DNA of 16,136 nt, from positions 1 through 16,136 of the forward strand of contig JAEUQS010000841.1 in NCBI GenBank assembly GCA_016789625.1, read 5' to 3'. Position numbers and translations under genes: made by a program. The notes below the pieces were generated by a model. It worked only from the letters and a program-made list of their open reading frames with translations. It had not been told where the DNA came from and did not search any database. This DNA is from Acidobacteriota bacterium. GTDB taxonomy: Bacteria; Acidobacteriota; Thermoanaerobaculia; UBA5066. Below, in pieces: positions 1 to 6,387 of the stretch. Numbering within the stretch: the first letter of the stretch is position 1; every line of letters starts with the position of its first letter.

Positions 1-1271
1 GTCACGTACATCGTTGCCGACGTCAGGTTGTCGAGCGCTGCGGCAGCCGTCACGCGAACGGGTACGGAGGAGGAGACGCCGGCCGCGCTGGCGGTGATGT
101 TCGTGGTCTTGGCAGAGGAAACGGTTGCCGCGGCCGTGACCGTCACGGTCTTGAAGGTTTGCCCGGAGGTGAAGGCGAGCGTGGCAGGCACGGTCGCGGC
201 GGTCGTATCTGAGCTGGTGAGATTCACGGTCACGCCGCCCGCGGGGGCAGGGGCGTTCAGAAACACGGTGGCGGTCAGCGTGGCCGCCTGCTTCATGCCG
301 TTCTGCGGCGTCGTGATGCGGAGCACGCCCGGGGTCGCCGAGACGCCGAGCGTCGCGGTCGCGGACACGCCAGAGAGCGTCGCCGTGAGAACGGTGTTCC
401 CAGCGGCGAGGCCCGTGAGAGGCACGGCGGCCGTGTAAGCGCCCTGAGGGACGACGACGCTCGCAGGGACAGTAGCCACCGACGGCGTGCCGCTCGTGAG
501 CGTCACGGTCGTGCCGCCGGCGGGAGCCGGGGACGCGAGCGTGATCACGGCCGTCGACGCGTTACCCACGAGCACGGTGGGCTGCTGGAGCGTGAGGGAA
601 GAGAGAACGGGCACGACGCTCACGACGACGGTGCGGTTCACACCGCCCACCGTGTAGCCGAGGGTGACGGTCTGGGGCGTCGTGACCGAGCCGGCCGTGA
701 GGGTGACTGTCGGCGTCGTGGTGCCGCCCGTGAGCGGCGTGCTCGCGACCACCGGGAGCGCCGTGGCGTTCGTGGTCGTTGCGGTGGCGGTGCCGCCCGC
801 GGCCGGAGTCTTGCCCGTGAGAGTGAGCGTCAGAAGGAGGCTGCTGCCCGAGGGCACGGCCACGCGATCGGCGCGCAGCGTCGAGAGCGCGGCCTGGGTC
901 ACAGAGAGGGTCGCCGTCTTGTTCACGGCGGCCAGGGTTCCGGTGATCGTCACGCTCGTCGTGCCGGCCACGCCCGCGTGCGTCACGGGGAACGTGCCCG
1001 TCGTGGCGCCTTGTGCGACGGTCACGGACGCCGGAAGGGTCACCGCGGCATTGTTCGAAGCCAACGTGACGACCTTGCCGCCAGCGGGTGCCGCCGCCGA
1101 CAGCGTCGCCGTGCCCGTCACGGTTGTCGCCGCGCCACCCACGACCGTGGTCGGTGCGACGGCAACCGTGGAGAGGTTCTGTGCCAGCGCGCGTTCCCCT
1201 TCGAATCCGAAAAGGAGCGCAATGGCAGCAGAGAGGCCGAGCACACGACGAACGGGCTTCGAGACGAGCAT
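1..1271 (-). CDS. Secreted Ig-like-repeat protein, N-terminal part (runs off left edge)
   Basis: Reading the minus strand from ATG 1271 gives 423 open codons with no stop. Residues 1-31 form a signal peptide: basic N-region (K5, R8, R9), hydrophobic core around residues 10-22, and a likely cleavage after ALA before Q31. After it come four similar beta-rich units of about 90 residues (roughly 33-115, 116-210, 211-300, 301-400) and the start of a fifth. Each has a PAGG turn followed by a V/T-rich strand; some carry a P-A-S-V-x-V-x-Q-G segment. This is the style of bacterial Ig-like or cadherin-like repeats. The protein is Ala/Thr/Val-rich with no Cys in the visible part, as in large surface or exported adhesin-type proteins. 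GGGAG ends 5 nt before ATG 1271. An in-frame ATG at 1289 (six residues longer, AAGGA 4 nt upstream) is the alternative start. Function beyond exported, probably adhesive or structural, is not shown, and the C-terminus with any anchor lies outside the window. Confidence 0.85.
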   Translation of the reverse strand, partial: MLVSKPVRRVLGLSAAIALLFGFEGERALAQNLSTVAVAPTTVVGGAATTVTGTATLSAAAPAGGKVVTLASNNAAVTLPASVTVAQGATTGTFPVTHAGVAGTTSVTITGTLAAVNKTATLSVTQAALSTLRADRVAVPSGSSLLLTLTLTGKTPAAGGTATATTTNATALPVVASTPLTGGTTTPTVTLTAGSVTTPQTVTLGYTVGGVNRTVVVSVVPVLSSLTLQQPTVLVGNASTAVITLASPAPAGGTTVTLTSGTPSVATVPASVVVPQGAYTAAVPLTGLAAGNTVLTATLSGVSATATLGVSATPGVLRITTPQNGMKQAATLTATVFLNAPAPAGGVTVNLTSSDTTAATVPATLAFTSGQTFKTVTVTAAATVSSAKTTNITASAAGVSSSVPVRVTAAAALDNLTSATMYV

Positions 1272-1634
1272 GAAAACTCCCGATTTCATGCGGTCCTTAC
1301 TATTCGGCAAGAACCGCGCCACCGAAAAAACCAAAATCCCGGAGGGAAGAACTACGAAGGAGACCCTGCACCCATTCTCATGTCGATCCTTTGGGCCCTG
1401 AAATGAAGTGCAAGCGTTGGACGAACCTCTGACGAGAAAGGAAACCGATAAGCACTGGAGCTTGGACCGGAGCGCGGCGAAATCGGTTCCAAACGATCTC
1501 GGAGTTCGCGAGCGAAGGTTACAAACCCGGCCCTTGACGATCGCAATTTATTTGACGCGTTCCCCGTTGTCAAGCCGGCACGGGAATCATCGACGTCGGC
1601 GCGAGAACCGCCTCATCGCGATCACACCGGTAAC
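1272..1634. other. Intergenic region with long leader of the Ig-repeat gene
   Basis: This 363-bp gap is less GC-rich than the genes around it. It separates the minus-strand Ig-repeat gene from a plus-strand small gene. It contains the minus-strand promoter at 1573-1545 and the predicted 267-nt leader. I looked for a known riboswitch core in that leader and recognised none. No tRNA-like fold or convincing ORF is present. The short frames running through it lack coding character. Confidence 0.6.
1545..1573 (-). promoter_or_regulatory. Sigma-70-type promoter for the Ig-repeat gene
   Basis: On the minus strand there is a perfect TTGACA (1573-1568), a 17-nt spacer, and TAAATT (1550-1545) as -10, matching the consensus at 4 of 6 positions. 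Transcription would start near 1538 and leave about 267 nt of leader before ATG 1271. The -35 box is one arm of a short inverted repeat (TTGAC 1552-1556, GTCAA 1569-1573 on the plus strand) that could bind a regulator. The match is clear in sequence; activity is inferred. Confidence 0.6.
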
Positions 1635-1636
1635 AT
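1631..1636 (+). promoter_or_regulatory. Possible -10 element TAACAT, supports GTG 1644 start
   Basis: TAACAT overlaps ATG 1635 and ends 7 nt before an in-frame GTG at 1644. Seven chosen starts in this window show the same TAnnnT placement. No -35 match lies 16-18 nt upstream. Confidence 0.35.
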
Positions 1637-1940
1637 GAAAACTGTGGACGGAGCTTTGCCCGGGTCGGAGATCGTGGCGCGAGGAATCGAGGATCTCGCA
1701 CGCGGAGTGGAGTCCCAGGAAGCGCTCCTCGTCTCGATCGGGGCGCCGCGCCTGCGCCGGATCGGCTTCTCCATCCCACAGACGCTCCCGGCGCCTGAAG
1801 ACAGCCTCTACGAGCTCCTGGCGCGCACGGACCCCGACTCGGCGCACTCGCGGTACAACGCCCTGATCCGGCGCCTCGTTTCGTTCGAGCGTGCGGCGGA
1901 ACGCGCCGCCACGTTGACGCCGAGCGAAACCGGAAGCTGA
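1635..1940 (+). CDS. Small conserved-looking hypothetical protein
   Basis: The frame encodes 101 residues with the strong third-position GC of its neighbours, which supports a real gene. The N-terminal half contains a segment E-A-L-L-V-S-I-G-A-P-R-L-R-R. The C-terminal half contains S-A-H-S-R-Y-N-A-L-I-R-R and looks alpha-helical. There is no signal peptide, membrane segment, Cys or known catalytic motif, so it is probably cytosolic. I do not recognise a named family and assign no function. The start is uncertain. ATG 1635 has no Shine-Dalgarno sequence, while GTG 1644 (98 residues) has a TAnnnT box 7 nt upstream and may be the true start of a leaderless message. The next gene begins 40 bp downstream on the same strand but has its own -10-like box. 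Confidence 0.65.
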   Translation: MKTVDGALPGSEIVARGIEDLARGVESQEALLVSIGAPRLRRIGFSIPQTLPAPEDSLYELLARTDPDSAHSRYNALIRRLVSFERAAERAATLTPSETGS

Positions 1941-1968
1941 TGACCGCGCTCCGGCATCACGCCCAGCG

Positions 1969-1974
1969 TAGGAT
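1969..1974 (+). promoter_or_regulatory. -10-like TAGGAT, leaderless spacing
   Basis: TAGGAT ends 6 nt before ATG 1981, so a transcript would begin at the start codon. The overlapping AGGA could instead act as a Shine-Dalgarno sequence, so the reading is ambiguous at this gene. Confidence 0.35.
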
Positions 1975-1980
1975 GGCCTG

Positions 1981-2220
1981 ATGCTGGAGACGGAGGTCCG
2001 GGTCTTTCACGAGCACCTTTCCGAGTGGCTCCTCGTACACGATCAGGAGTTCGCGCTCGTCGGAGGCTGTGAGCTCCTCGGCTTCTTTCCGACCGTCGAG
2101 TCCGCGTTGGAAGAGGGCGCCCGGCGATTCGGCCTGGAGCCCTTCCTCGTGAGAAGGGTCGAGGCCCGTCAGCCCGAGGTGTTCATCCCCGCTCTCGCGC
2201 TCGACATCCTACGCGCGTGA
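1981..2220 (+). CDS. Small hypothetical protein with GLEPFLVRRV-type C-terminal motif
   Basis: The frame encodes 79 residues. The order is an acidic helical start, a strand-like E-F-A-L-V-G-G segment, a G-F-F-P-T turn, a helix S-A-L-E-E-G-A-R-R, and the motif G-L-E-P-F-L-V-R-R-V. Small bacterial proteins of this layout (a 'what is held in the way' fold with a G-L-E-P-F-L-V motif, sometimes beside aspartyl-protease-like genes) are known to me only as uncharacterised and somewhat like DUF5678. No protease-like partner is adjacent here. No signal peptide or membrane segment is present, so it is probably cytosolic. The start has AGGA 7 nt upstream, overlapping a TAGGAT box. It ends 53 bp before the convergent permease gene. 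No function is assigned. Confidence 0.65.
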   Translation: MLETEVRVFHEHLSEWLLVHDQEFALVGGCELLGFFPTVESALEEGARRFGLEPFLVRRVEARQPEVFIPALALDILRA

Positions 2221-2273
2221 ACCGCGATCGAGGTCAGCCACGCCCCCGACCCCGCGGATACGCCCTCGTCATC

Positions 2274-3293
2274 CTACTTCCAGACGAAGAGCTTCACCGA
2301 GGCCACGAACGTCACGAGACCCCACGCCGCGAGGATCGCGAGCGACACGGTCACCTCGCCGAGGGTGGCCCCGCCGTTGATCACCGCGCGGAGCCCGTCG
2401 TTCAGCGCCGTGAGCGGCAGGGCCCGGATGAACGGCAGGGCCGCGTCGGGAAAGCGCTCGTAGGAGAAGAAGACGCCCGAGAGGAGCCACATGGGCAGCA
2501 TCACGAGGTTCATGAGGCCCGACAGGCCCTCGATGGTGCGCGTGCGCGCCGCGATGAGGAGCCCCACCCCGGAAAACGCGAAGACGCCCGTGAGGAGCAG
2601 CGCCCACAGTGCCAGCACGGATCCGCGCACCGTGATGTCGAACGCGATGCGCGCGAAGCCCAGGATCGCGAAGACCTCGATCGGCAGATAGAAAAGCCGG
2701 GCCAGGATCTGCGCGAGCAGGTAGTGCCAGCGCTTCATCGGCGTCGCCGACAGCCTCTTCAACAGGTTCCGGAGCCGCGCGTTGACGATGGGAAAGCCCA
2801 GCCCCCACATGGCCATGAGCACGTTCATGCCCAGGATGCCGGGGATCAGAAAGTCGATGTAGCGGGCGCCCGGCTCCTTCATCTCCTCGATCTTCGTCGC
2901 GGGCCGATCGTTCGCGCCGCGCAGCGCATCCTCCACCTCGAGGCGCGCGAGCCGCGCGTCGGGCCGCGTGGGATCGAGCTTGAACACCGGCCCCGGGAGC
3001 AGCAACAGCGAGATCTTCCCCGAGCGGAGCGCGTTCCCTCCGGCCGCCTCCGTGTACGTCCGCACCGTCAGACCCGGCGACTTCGAAAGCCGGGCGGCCA
3101 GCTCCGCCGACCCCGGACCCTCGAGCACGCCCACGGGCGTGCGGTCGGCGGGCTTGTCGCGAAACGCGAGGCCCAGACAGATCGCGAGAAGGATGGGGAA
3201 GAGGAACGTCCAGAAGACGGCCTCGGGCTCCCTCAGGAACTCCTTCACCCGCACCAACGTCAGCTCGTAGAGCGGAGACGACGGCTTACGCAT
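2274..3293 (-). CDS. ABC-2 family exporter permease
   Basis: This 339-residue protein is the membrane half of an ABC exporter. It starts with a short cytosolic segment and one membrane helix (about 25-44). A large extracytoplasmic region (about 45-150) follows, then five hydrophobic segments between about 155 and 337. This one-plus-five layout with a large first loop is that of the ABC2_membrane_3 group of ABC-2 permeases. A cytosolic loop rich in basic residues (N-A-R-L-R-N-L-L-K-R-L) precedes the conserved-type ATP-M-K-R-W segment, typical of drug, lipid or polysaccharide exporters. Its ATG overlaps the ATPase stop by 8 bp (ATGCGTAA), so the two are translationally coupled and must form one transporter. 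The substrate cannot be read from sequence. The divergent SDR gene and the TetR neighbour suggest a small hydrophobic compound, which is inference. Confidence 0.9.
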   Translation of the reverse strand: MRKPSSPLYELTLVRVKEFLREPEAVFWTFLFPILLAICLGLAFRDKPADRTPVGVLEGPGSAELAARLSKSPGLTVRTYTEAAGGNALRSGKISLLLLPGPVFKLDPTRPDARLARLEVEDALRGANDRPATKIEEMKEPGARYIDFLIPGILGMNVLMAMWGLGFPIVNARLRNLLKRLSATPMKRWHYLLAQILARLFYLPIEVFAILGFARIAFDITVRGSVLALWALLLTGVFAFSGVGLLIAARTRTIEGLSGLMNLVMLPMWLLSGVFFSYERFPDAALPFIRALPLTALNDGLRAVINGGATLGEVTVSLAILAAWGLVTFVASVKLFVWK

Positions 3294-4203
3294 CGCGGAG
3301 ATCCCTTCCCGTGAGCGATACGAAGACGTCCTCGAGCGTCGCCTGGTGCGTCGACAGCGTCACGAGCTTCGCGCCGGCCGCCTCCACGGCCAGGAGGAGC
3401 GGCGGAACGGTTTCGTGCAGCGCGCGCACGAGGAGGAACCAGTTGGGCCCGTGCGGACGGTACTCGCTCACGCCCGGCAGAGCCGCGAGCGTCTCCTTCG
3501 GCAGCGGCGGATCGGTGGCGAACTCCACCACGCTGCCGCCCTGCAGGCTCGAGATCAGCTCCCTGGGCGTGCCGATCGCGATCACCTTGCCGTGATCCAC
3601 GATGGCCACGCGGTCGCAGAGGCGCTCGGCCTCGTCCATGTAGTGCGTCGTGAGGAGCACCGTGCCGCCCGCGGAACGGAACGCCACCACGAGATCCCAG
3701 AGCTGCAGCCGGCTCTGTGGGTCGAGGCCCGTGGTGGGCTCGTCGAGAAACAGGATCTCGGGCTCCCCCACGAGCGCGCAGGCCACAGCCAGCCGCTGCC
3801 TCTGACCGCCCGAGAGCTTGCCCACGCGGGCATTTCGCTTCTCGCCGAGAGAGAGCTGCTCGATGAGCGCCTCGGGCTCCCGCCCGCTTCTGTAGAACGA
3901 ACGGAACAGTCGCAGCGTCTCGAACACCGAGAGCTTGTCGTTGAGCTGCGTGTCCTGGAGGGAGATGCCGATCCGCTCGCGAATCGCGTCGGCGTCCTTC
4001 TCCCACGTCAGGCCGAGCACCGAGACCTCACCGCCGTCCCGATCGGTGAGGCCCTCCAGGATCTCGATCGTCGTCGTCTTGCCGGCGCCGTTCGGGCCGA
4101 GAAGGCCGAAGCACTCGCCGCGCGCGACGGAGAGGTCCAGCCCCGCGACGGCTTTCACGTCGGCGAAGGATTTCGTCAAGCCACGACAGAAGACCGCGTC
4201 CAC
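3286..4203 (-). CDS. ABC exporter ATP-binding protein
   Basis: This 305-residue protein is the nucleotide-binding subunit that powers the adjoining permease. All ABC motifs are intact: Walker A GPNGAGKT (36-43), Q-loop at Q83, signature LSGGQ (130-134), Walker B with LFLDEP (151-156, catalytic E155), D-loop after T-G-L-D, and the switch histidine H187 in T-T-H-Y-M-D-E-A. The last 80 or so residues form the accessory domain common in DrrA/CcmA-type exporters. GTG 4203 is the only possible start, because an in-frame TAG lies 7 codons upstream. The GGAG there directly abuts the GTG and is too close to act as a normal Shine-Dalgarno sequence, whereas TATCGT sits 6 nt upstream. It follows the TetR gene after 18 bp and overlaps the permease gene by 8 bp. 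Confidence 0.95.
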   Translation of the reverse strand: MDAVFCRGLTKSFADVKAVAGLDLSVARGECFGLLGPNGAGKTTTIEILEGLTDRDGGEVSVLGLTWEKDADAIRERIGISLQDTQLNDKLSVFETLRLFRSFYRSGREPEALIEQLSLGEKRNARVGKLSGGQRQRLAVACALVGEPEILFLDEPTTGLDPQSRLQLWDLVVAFRSAGGTVLLTTHYMDEAERLCDRVAIVDHGKVIAIGTPRELISSLQGGSVVEFATDPPLPKETLAALPGVSEYRPHGPNWFLLVRALHETVPPLLLAVEAAGAKLVTLSTHQATLEDVFVSLTGRDLRDA

Positions 4204-4209
4204 CTCCGG

Positions 4210-4215
4210 ACGATA
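4210..4215 (-). promoter_or_regulatory. -10-like TATCGT before the ATPase gene
   Basis: On the minus strand TATCGT ends exactly 6 nt before GTG 4203, within the 18-bp gap after the TetR gene. It could give the exporter genes their own leaderless transcript besides readthrough from the TetR promoter. No -35 match is visible. Confidence 0.35.
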
Positions 4216-4221
4216 GCAGCG

Positions 4222-4815
4222 CTACGTGGGCTTTCGCCCGGCCAGCGCGAGGAGCCCGTCCAGCTCGCGGAGCAGGAACCGGTCGGCCTTTCCCTCGCGG
4301 TGGACGGCCCAGGTCATGAGCGCGCCCGAGAGCAGGACCTCCACTGCCCGCGCGAGGGCGGGAACGTCCGTGCCGGCGGGCAGCTCCCCCGCGTCCACGG
4401 CCTCGGCGAGGAGCTTCTCGAACGCCTTGCGCGTCGCGCGCGCCTGCTTCGCGAGGCTCTCGTAGAGGTCCGGATCCGTGAGGTCGAGCTGGAGGTACGC
4501 GAGGTTCCGGGCCAACGCCTCGGGCGACTCGGCCATGCGCGCCCAGCCCCGGGCATACGCCCGCAGCGCGCCGAGGGCCGACGGGTTGCGCGCCCGCAGG
4601 GCCGCCATCGCGTCTTCCGTCGAGCCCGCGAGCTGCGAGGCCATCTGGTGGAGCAGCTCCTTCTTGCCGCCGAACCGCTGCACGAGCGCGCCAGCCGTGA
4701 GCCCGGCCTCGCGGGCGATCTCGGAGAGCGTGAGCTCGGCCGGTCCGACGCGCGACATGACCCGCACCGCGGCGCCGAAGATCTCGTCGTCCGAGGCCTT
4801 TCGCGGACGTGGCAT
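4222..4815 (-). CDS. TetR/AcrR family transcriptional regulator
   Basis: This 197-residue protein has the usual TetR length. The N-terminal helix-turn-helix covers about residues 10-56: L-T-L-S-E-I-A-R-E-A-G-L-T (28-40) and then Q-R-F-G-G-K-K-E-L-L (46-55), matching the family Y-x-F-x-S-K-E-x-L signature. The all-helical remainder is the ligand-binding and dimerisation domain. Proteins of this family are usually repressors released by a small ligand. It heads the exporter operon and diverges from an SDR gene. The 101-bp gap holds two AT-rich palindromes that are its likely operators, so it probably controls both sides and itself. ATG 4815 has GGAG 4 nt upstream. No clear minus-strand -35/-10 pair was resolved. 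Confidence 0.95.
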   Translation of the reverse strand: MPRPRKASDDEIFGAAVRVMSRVGPAELTLSEIAREAGLTAGALVQRFGGKKELLHQMASQLAGSTEDAMAALRARNPSALGALRAYARGWARMAESPEALARNLAYLQLDLTDPDLYESLAKQARATRKAFEKLLAEAVDAGELPAGTDVPALARAVEVLLSGALMTWAVHREGKADRFLLRELDGLLALAGRKPT

Positions 4816-4826
4816 CAGGCTCCGCC

Positions 4827-4855
4827 TTGACAGTTTCTAAATTCGGATTTAGATT
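4827..4855 (+). promoter_or_regulatory. Sigma-70-type promoter of the SDR/NTF2-like operon
   Basis: A perfect TTGACA (4827-4832), a 17-nt spacer and TAGATT (4850-4855, 4 of 6 consensus bases) point to transcription starting near 4862, giving a 55-nt leader before ATG 4917. The -10 box lies within the right arm of a palindrome, so a bound repressor would block it. Confidence 0.65.
4836..4853. promoter_or_regulatory. Operator palindrome 1 (likely TetR site)
   Basis: TCTAAAT (4836-4842) and ATTTAGA (4847-4853) are a perfect 7-bp inverted repeat around TCGG. The 18-bp size suits a TetR dimer. The site spans the spacer and -10 of the plus-strand promoter and lies 21 bp upstream of the TetR start codon. 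Confidence 0.6.
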
Positions 4856-4870
4856 TCATTTCTGCACGCG

Positions 4871-4885
4871 CGTTTAGATTAAACG
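4871..4885. promoter_or_regulatory. Operator palindrome 2 (possible second TetR site)
   Basis: CGTTTA (4871-4876) and TAAACG (4880-4885) are a perfect 6-bp inverted repeat around GAT. It shares the octamer TTTAGATT (4873-4880) with palindrome 1 (4848-4855), 25 bp apart. It lies in the leader of the SDR transcript and upstream of the TetR gene. Confidence 0.5.
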
Positions 4886-4916
4886 AGAGCGTGGAGAATG
4901 ACGAGGAGGAAGCGCC

Positions 4917-5843
4917 ATGAGCCGGAAGAAGCCCCTCGAAGATCGCGTCGCCGTGGTTGCCGGAGCGAGCCGCGGAGCCGGACGCGGCATCGCGCTCGCC
5001 CTCGGCGAGGCGGGAGCCACCGTCTACGTCGCGGGCCGCACGACGGAGTCCGGGCCGCCGCCGTCGAGCGGGGCACCCGGCACCATCGAAGGCACGGCGC
5101 GCGAGGTGGGTGAACGGGGAGGGAAGGGCATTCCCGTGCGCACGGACTTCACCGAGGAGGCCAGCGTGGCCGCCCTGTTCGAGAGGGTCGACAAGGATTC
5201 GGGCCGGCTGGACGTCCTGGCCAACGCCGTCTATGGCGCGGGCGACGGCGTGCGCACCCTCGACGACGCGATGGGCTCGTGGGGCAAGGCGTTCTGGGAG
5301 GAACGGGAAGGCGCCTGGACGCGGCTCATGTCGGCAGGCCCCGGCGCCTACTACCTCGCTGCCCGCTACGCCATGCCTCTCCTCGTGAAGGAGAAGCCCG
5401 GCGGCAAGGGAGCCCGCGGGCTCATCGTCGGCATCACCGACGGCATCCTGCCCGTGGACGGCGAGGACGCGGATACGACGGCCGCGAAGGGCGGCGACGG
5501 CGGACCGCTTCTCTGGACGCTCTCGCACGACGTGATCAACCGGCTGAACCGCGCCATGGCCGCCGAGACGAAGAAGCAGAAGGTCGCCGTCGTCACGCTC
5601 ATGCCGGGATTCATGCGCACCGAGCGGGTGCTCGCGCTCGTGACGACCGAGAAGCTCAAGCAACAATTCCGGTTCGACCTCAGCGAGTCGACGCTCTACG
5701 TGGGCCGCGCCGTGGCCGCGCTCGCGGCGGACTCCGCCGCCATGAAGAAGTCGGGCCGCATCCACTTCGTCGCGGACCTCGCCGAGGAATACGGCTTCAC
5801 CGACGAGGACGGCCGCCGCGTGCCGCGCTTCAAGCCGTTCTGA
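4917..5843 (+). CDS. SDR-family protein, DHRS1-like, with altered catalytic residues
   Basis: This 308-residue protein has the short-chain dehydrogenase fold. The dinucleotide-binding motif G16-xxx-G20-x-G22 is intact. R41 after the second strand suggests NADP preference, and N103 sits in the place of the N-A-G motif. The F-W-E segment (126-128) and the general layout resemble the DHRS1-like branch. The usual catalytic YxxxK appears as W200-T-L-S-H204 in L-L-W-T-L-S-H-D-V-I-N-R-L, and the usual Ser region reads G-I-T-D-G (172-176). It may therefore bind a nucleotide without normal SDR catalysis, or use other residues. ATG 4917 has a strong GAGGAGGA Shine-Dalgarno sequence. The gene is divergent from the TetR gene, has a TTGACA/TAGATT promoter carrying an operator-like palindrome, and is followed 38 bp later by an NTF2-like gene, so the two probably form an operon. 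The substrate is unknown. Confidence 0.88.
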   Translation: MSRKKPLEDRVAVVAGASRGAGRGIALALGEAGATVYVAGRTTESGPPPSSGAPGTIEGTAREVGERGGKGIPVRTDFTEEASVAALFERVDKDSGRLDVLANAVYGAGDGVRTLDDAMGSWGKAFWEEREGAWTRLMSAGPGAYYLAARYAMPLLVKEKPGGKGARGLIVGITDGILPVDGEDADTTAAKGGDGGPLLWTLSHDVINRLNRAMAAETKKQKVAVVTLMPGFMRTERVLALVTTEKLKQQFRFDLSESTLYVGRAVAALAADSAAMKKSGRIHFVADLAEEYGFTDEDGRRVPRFKPF

Positions 5844-5881
5844 CGGGAGGGGATACTCCGCGGGTCCGAGGAGGTTTCCGC

Positions 5882-6340
5882 ATGCTCAGAGGTCCGTTTC
5901 GCGCGCTCCTGGCCGTCTTCGCGTTCCTGGCTTCCGCCGGCCCGGCGGAGGGGCGCTCGGCCGCTCCGGAGGCGGACCGCGCGATCGAGAAGTTCCAGAA
6001 GGCGTTCGCCGAGGGAGACGAGGCGGCGCTCCGCGAGCTCCTCACCGAGGGCTTCACGCGCATCGACGGAGGCCGCGTCCTCGACGTTCCGGCCACGCTC
6101 ACCCTTGCCAGGGAGAACGCCGCGCCGCGCCCCGTCGCGCGACGCGTTTCCGATTCCCAGACGCGCCGCAAGCAGAACACGGCGTGGACGCGCTATCGCG
6201 TGACGATGGTGATGACGGGGCCGTCCGGCACGGACGTCGTCACGCTTCACGAGACGGCCGTCCTCGTCTACAAGGACGCCGCCTGGCGCCTCGACCTGAT
6301 GACGTCCGTGCCCGCCCGCGGAACTCCCGAGAGTCCCTGA
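5882..6340 (+). CDS. Secreted NTF2-like (SnoaL/DUF4440-type) protein
   Basis: This 152-residue protein begins with a signal peptide (R3, hydrophobic 6-20, likely cleavage near A-E-G at 22-24), so it is exported. The mature part reads like an NTF2-fold domain. It opens with a helix A-D-R-A-I-E-K-F-Q-K-A-F and a G-D-E-A-A-L-R-E-L-L-T-E-G-F segment, followed by later strands W-T-R-Y-R-V-T-M and the terminal W-R-L-D-L-M-T, as in DUF4440/SnoaL-like proteins. Members range from small-ligand enzymes to non-catalytic binding proteins, and no catalytic residue can be assigned. ATG 5882 is preceded by GAGGAGG with a 7-8 nt spacer. It lies 38 bp behind the SDR gene on the same strand, so co-expression under TetR control is likely. 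It ends 47 bp from the convergent peptidase gene. Confidence 0.8.
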   Translation: MLRGPFRALLAVFAFLASAGPAEGRSAAPEADRAIEKFQKAFAEGDEAALRELLTEGFTRIDGGRVLDVPATLTLARENAAPRPVARRVSDSQTRRKQNTAWTRYRVTMVMTGPSGTDVVTLHETAVLVYKDAAWRLDLMTSVPARGTPESP

Positions 6341-6349
6341 ACTTCAGCG

Positions 6350-6363
6350 CGCCGAAGGCGTTT
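6350..6363. terminator. Weak hairpin between convergent genes
   Basis: CGCC-GAA-GGCG (6350-6360) followed by TTT lies between the NTF2-like stop and the convergent M16 stop. A wider pair TTCAGC (6343-6348) and GCTGAA (6377-6382) encloses it. The stems are short and the T-run has only three bases, so this is at best a weak terminator. Confidence 0.3.
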
Positions 6364-6387
6364 CCCGGCCCGGAGGGCTGAACAGAT

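Noticed and set aside
28..1406. Long plus-strand frames opposite the Ig-repeat gene (28-438, 664-1401, 978-1406)
   Set aside because: They are shadows: the minus frame from 1271 is open throughout, starts with a signal peptide and shows repeated Ig-like units, while the plus frames are low-complexity Val/Ala/Thr or Arg-rich sequence with no fold signs.
1290..1540. Possible riboswitch in the Ig-gene leader
   Set aside because: I looked for a known riboswitch core and found none that I recognise; kept only as a long leader worth folding.
1534..1562. Plus-strand TTGACG boxes at 1534 and 1552 as promoter for the small gene at 1635
   Set aside because: No -10-like hexamer lies 16-18 nt downstream of either box.
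2217..4830. Long plus-strand frames over the exporter genes (2217-3314, 3346-4830)
   Set aside because: Arg/His/Glu-rich shadow translations of the ABC permease, ATPase and TetR genes, whose motifs are intact on the minus strand.
5279..5881. Extending the NTF2-like gene upstream in its frame to 5279
   Set aside because: The upstream part overlaps the SDR gene and translates to Arg/Gly-rich sequence; ATG 5882 has a signal peptide and a GAGGAGG site.
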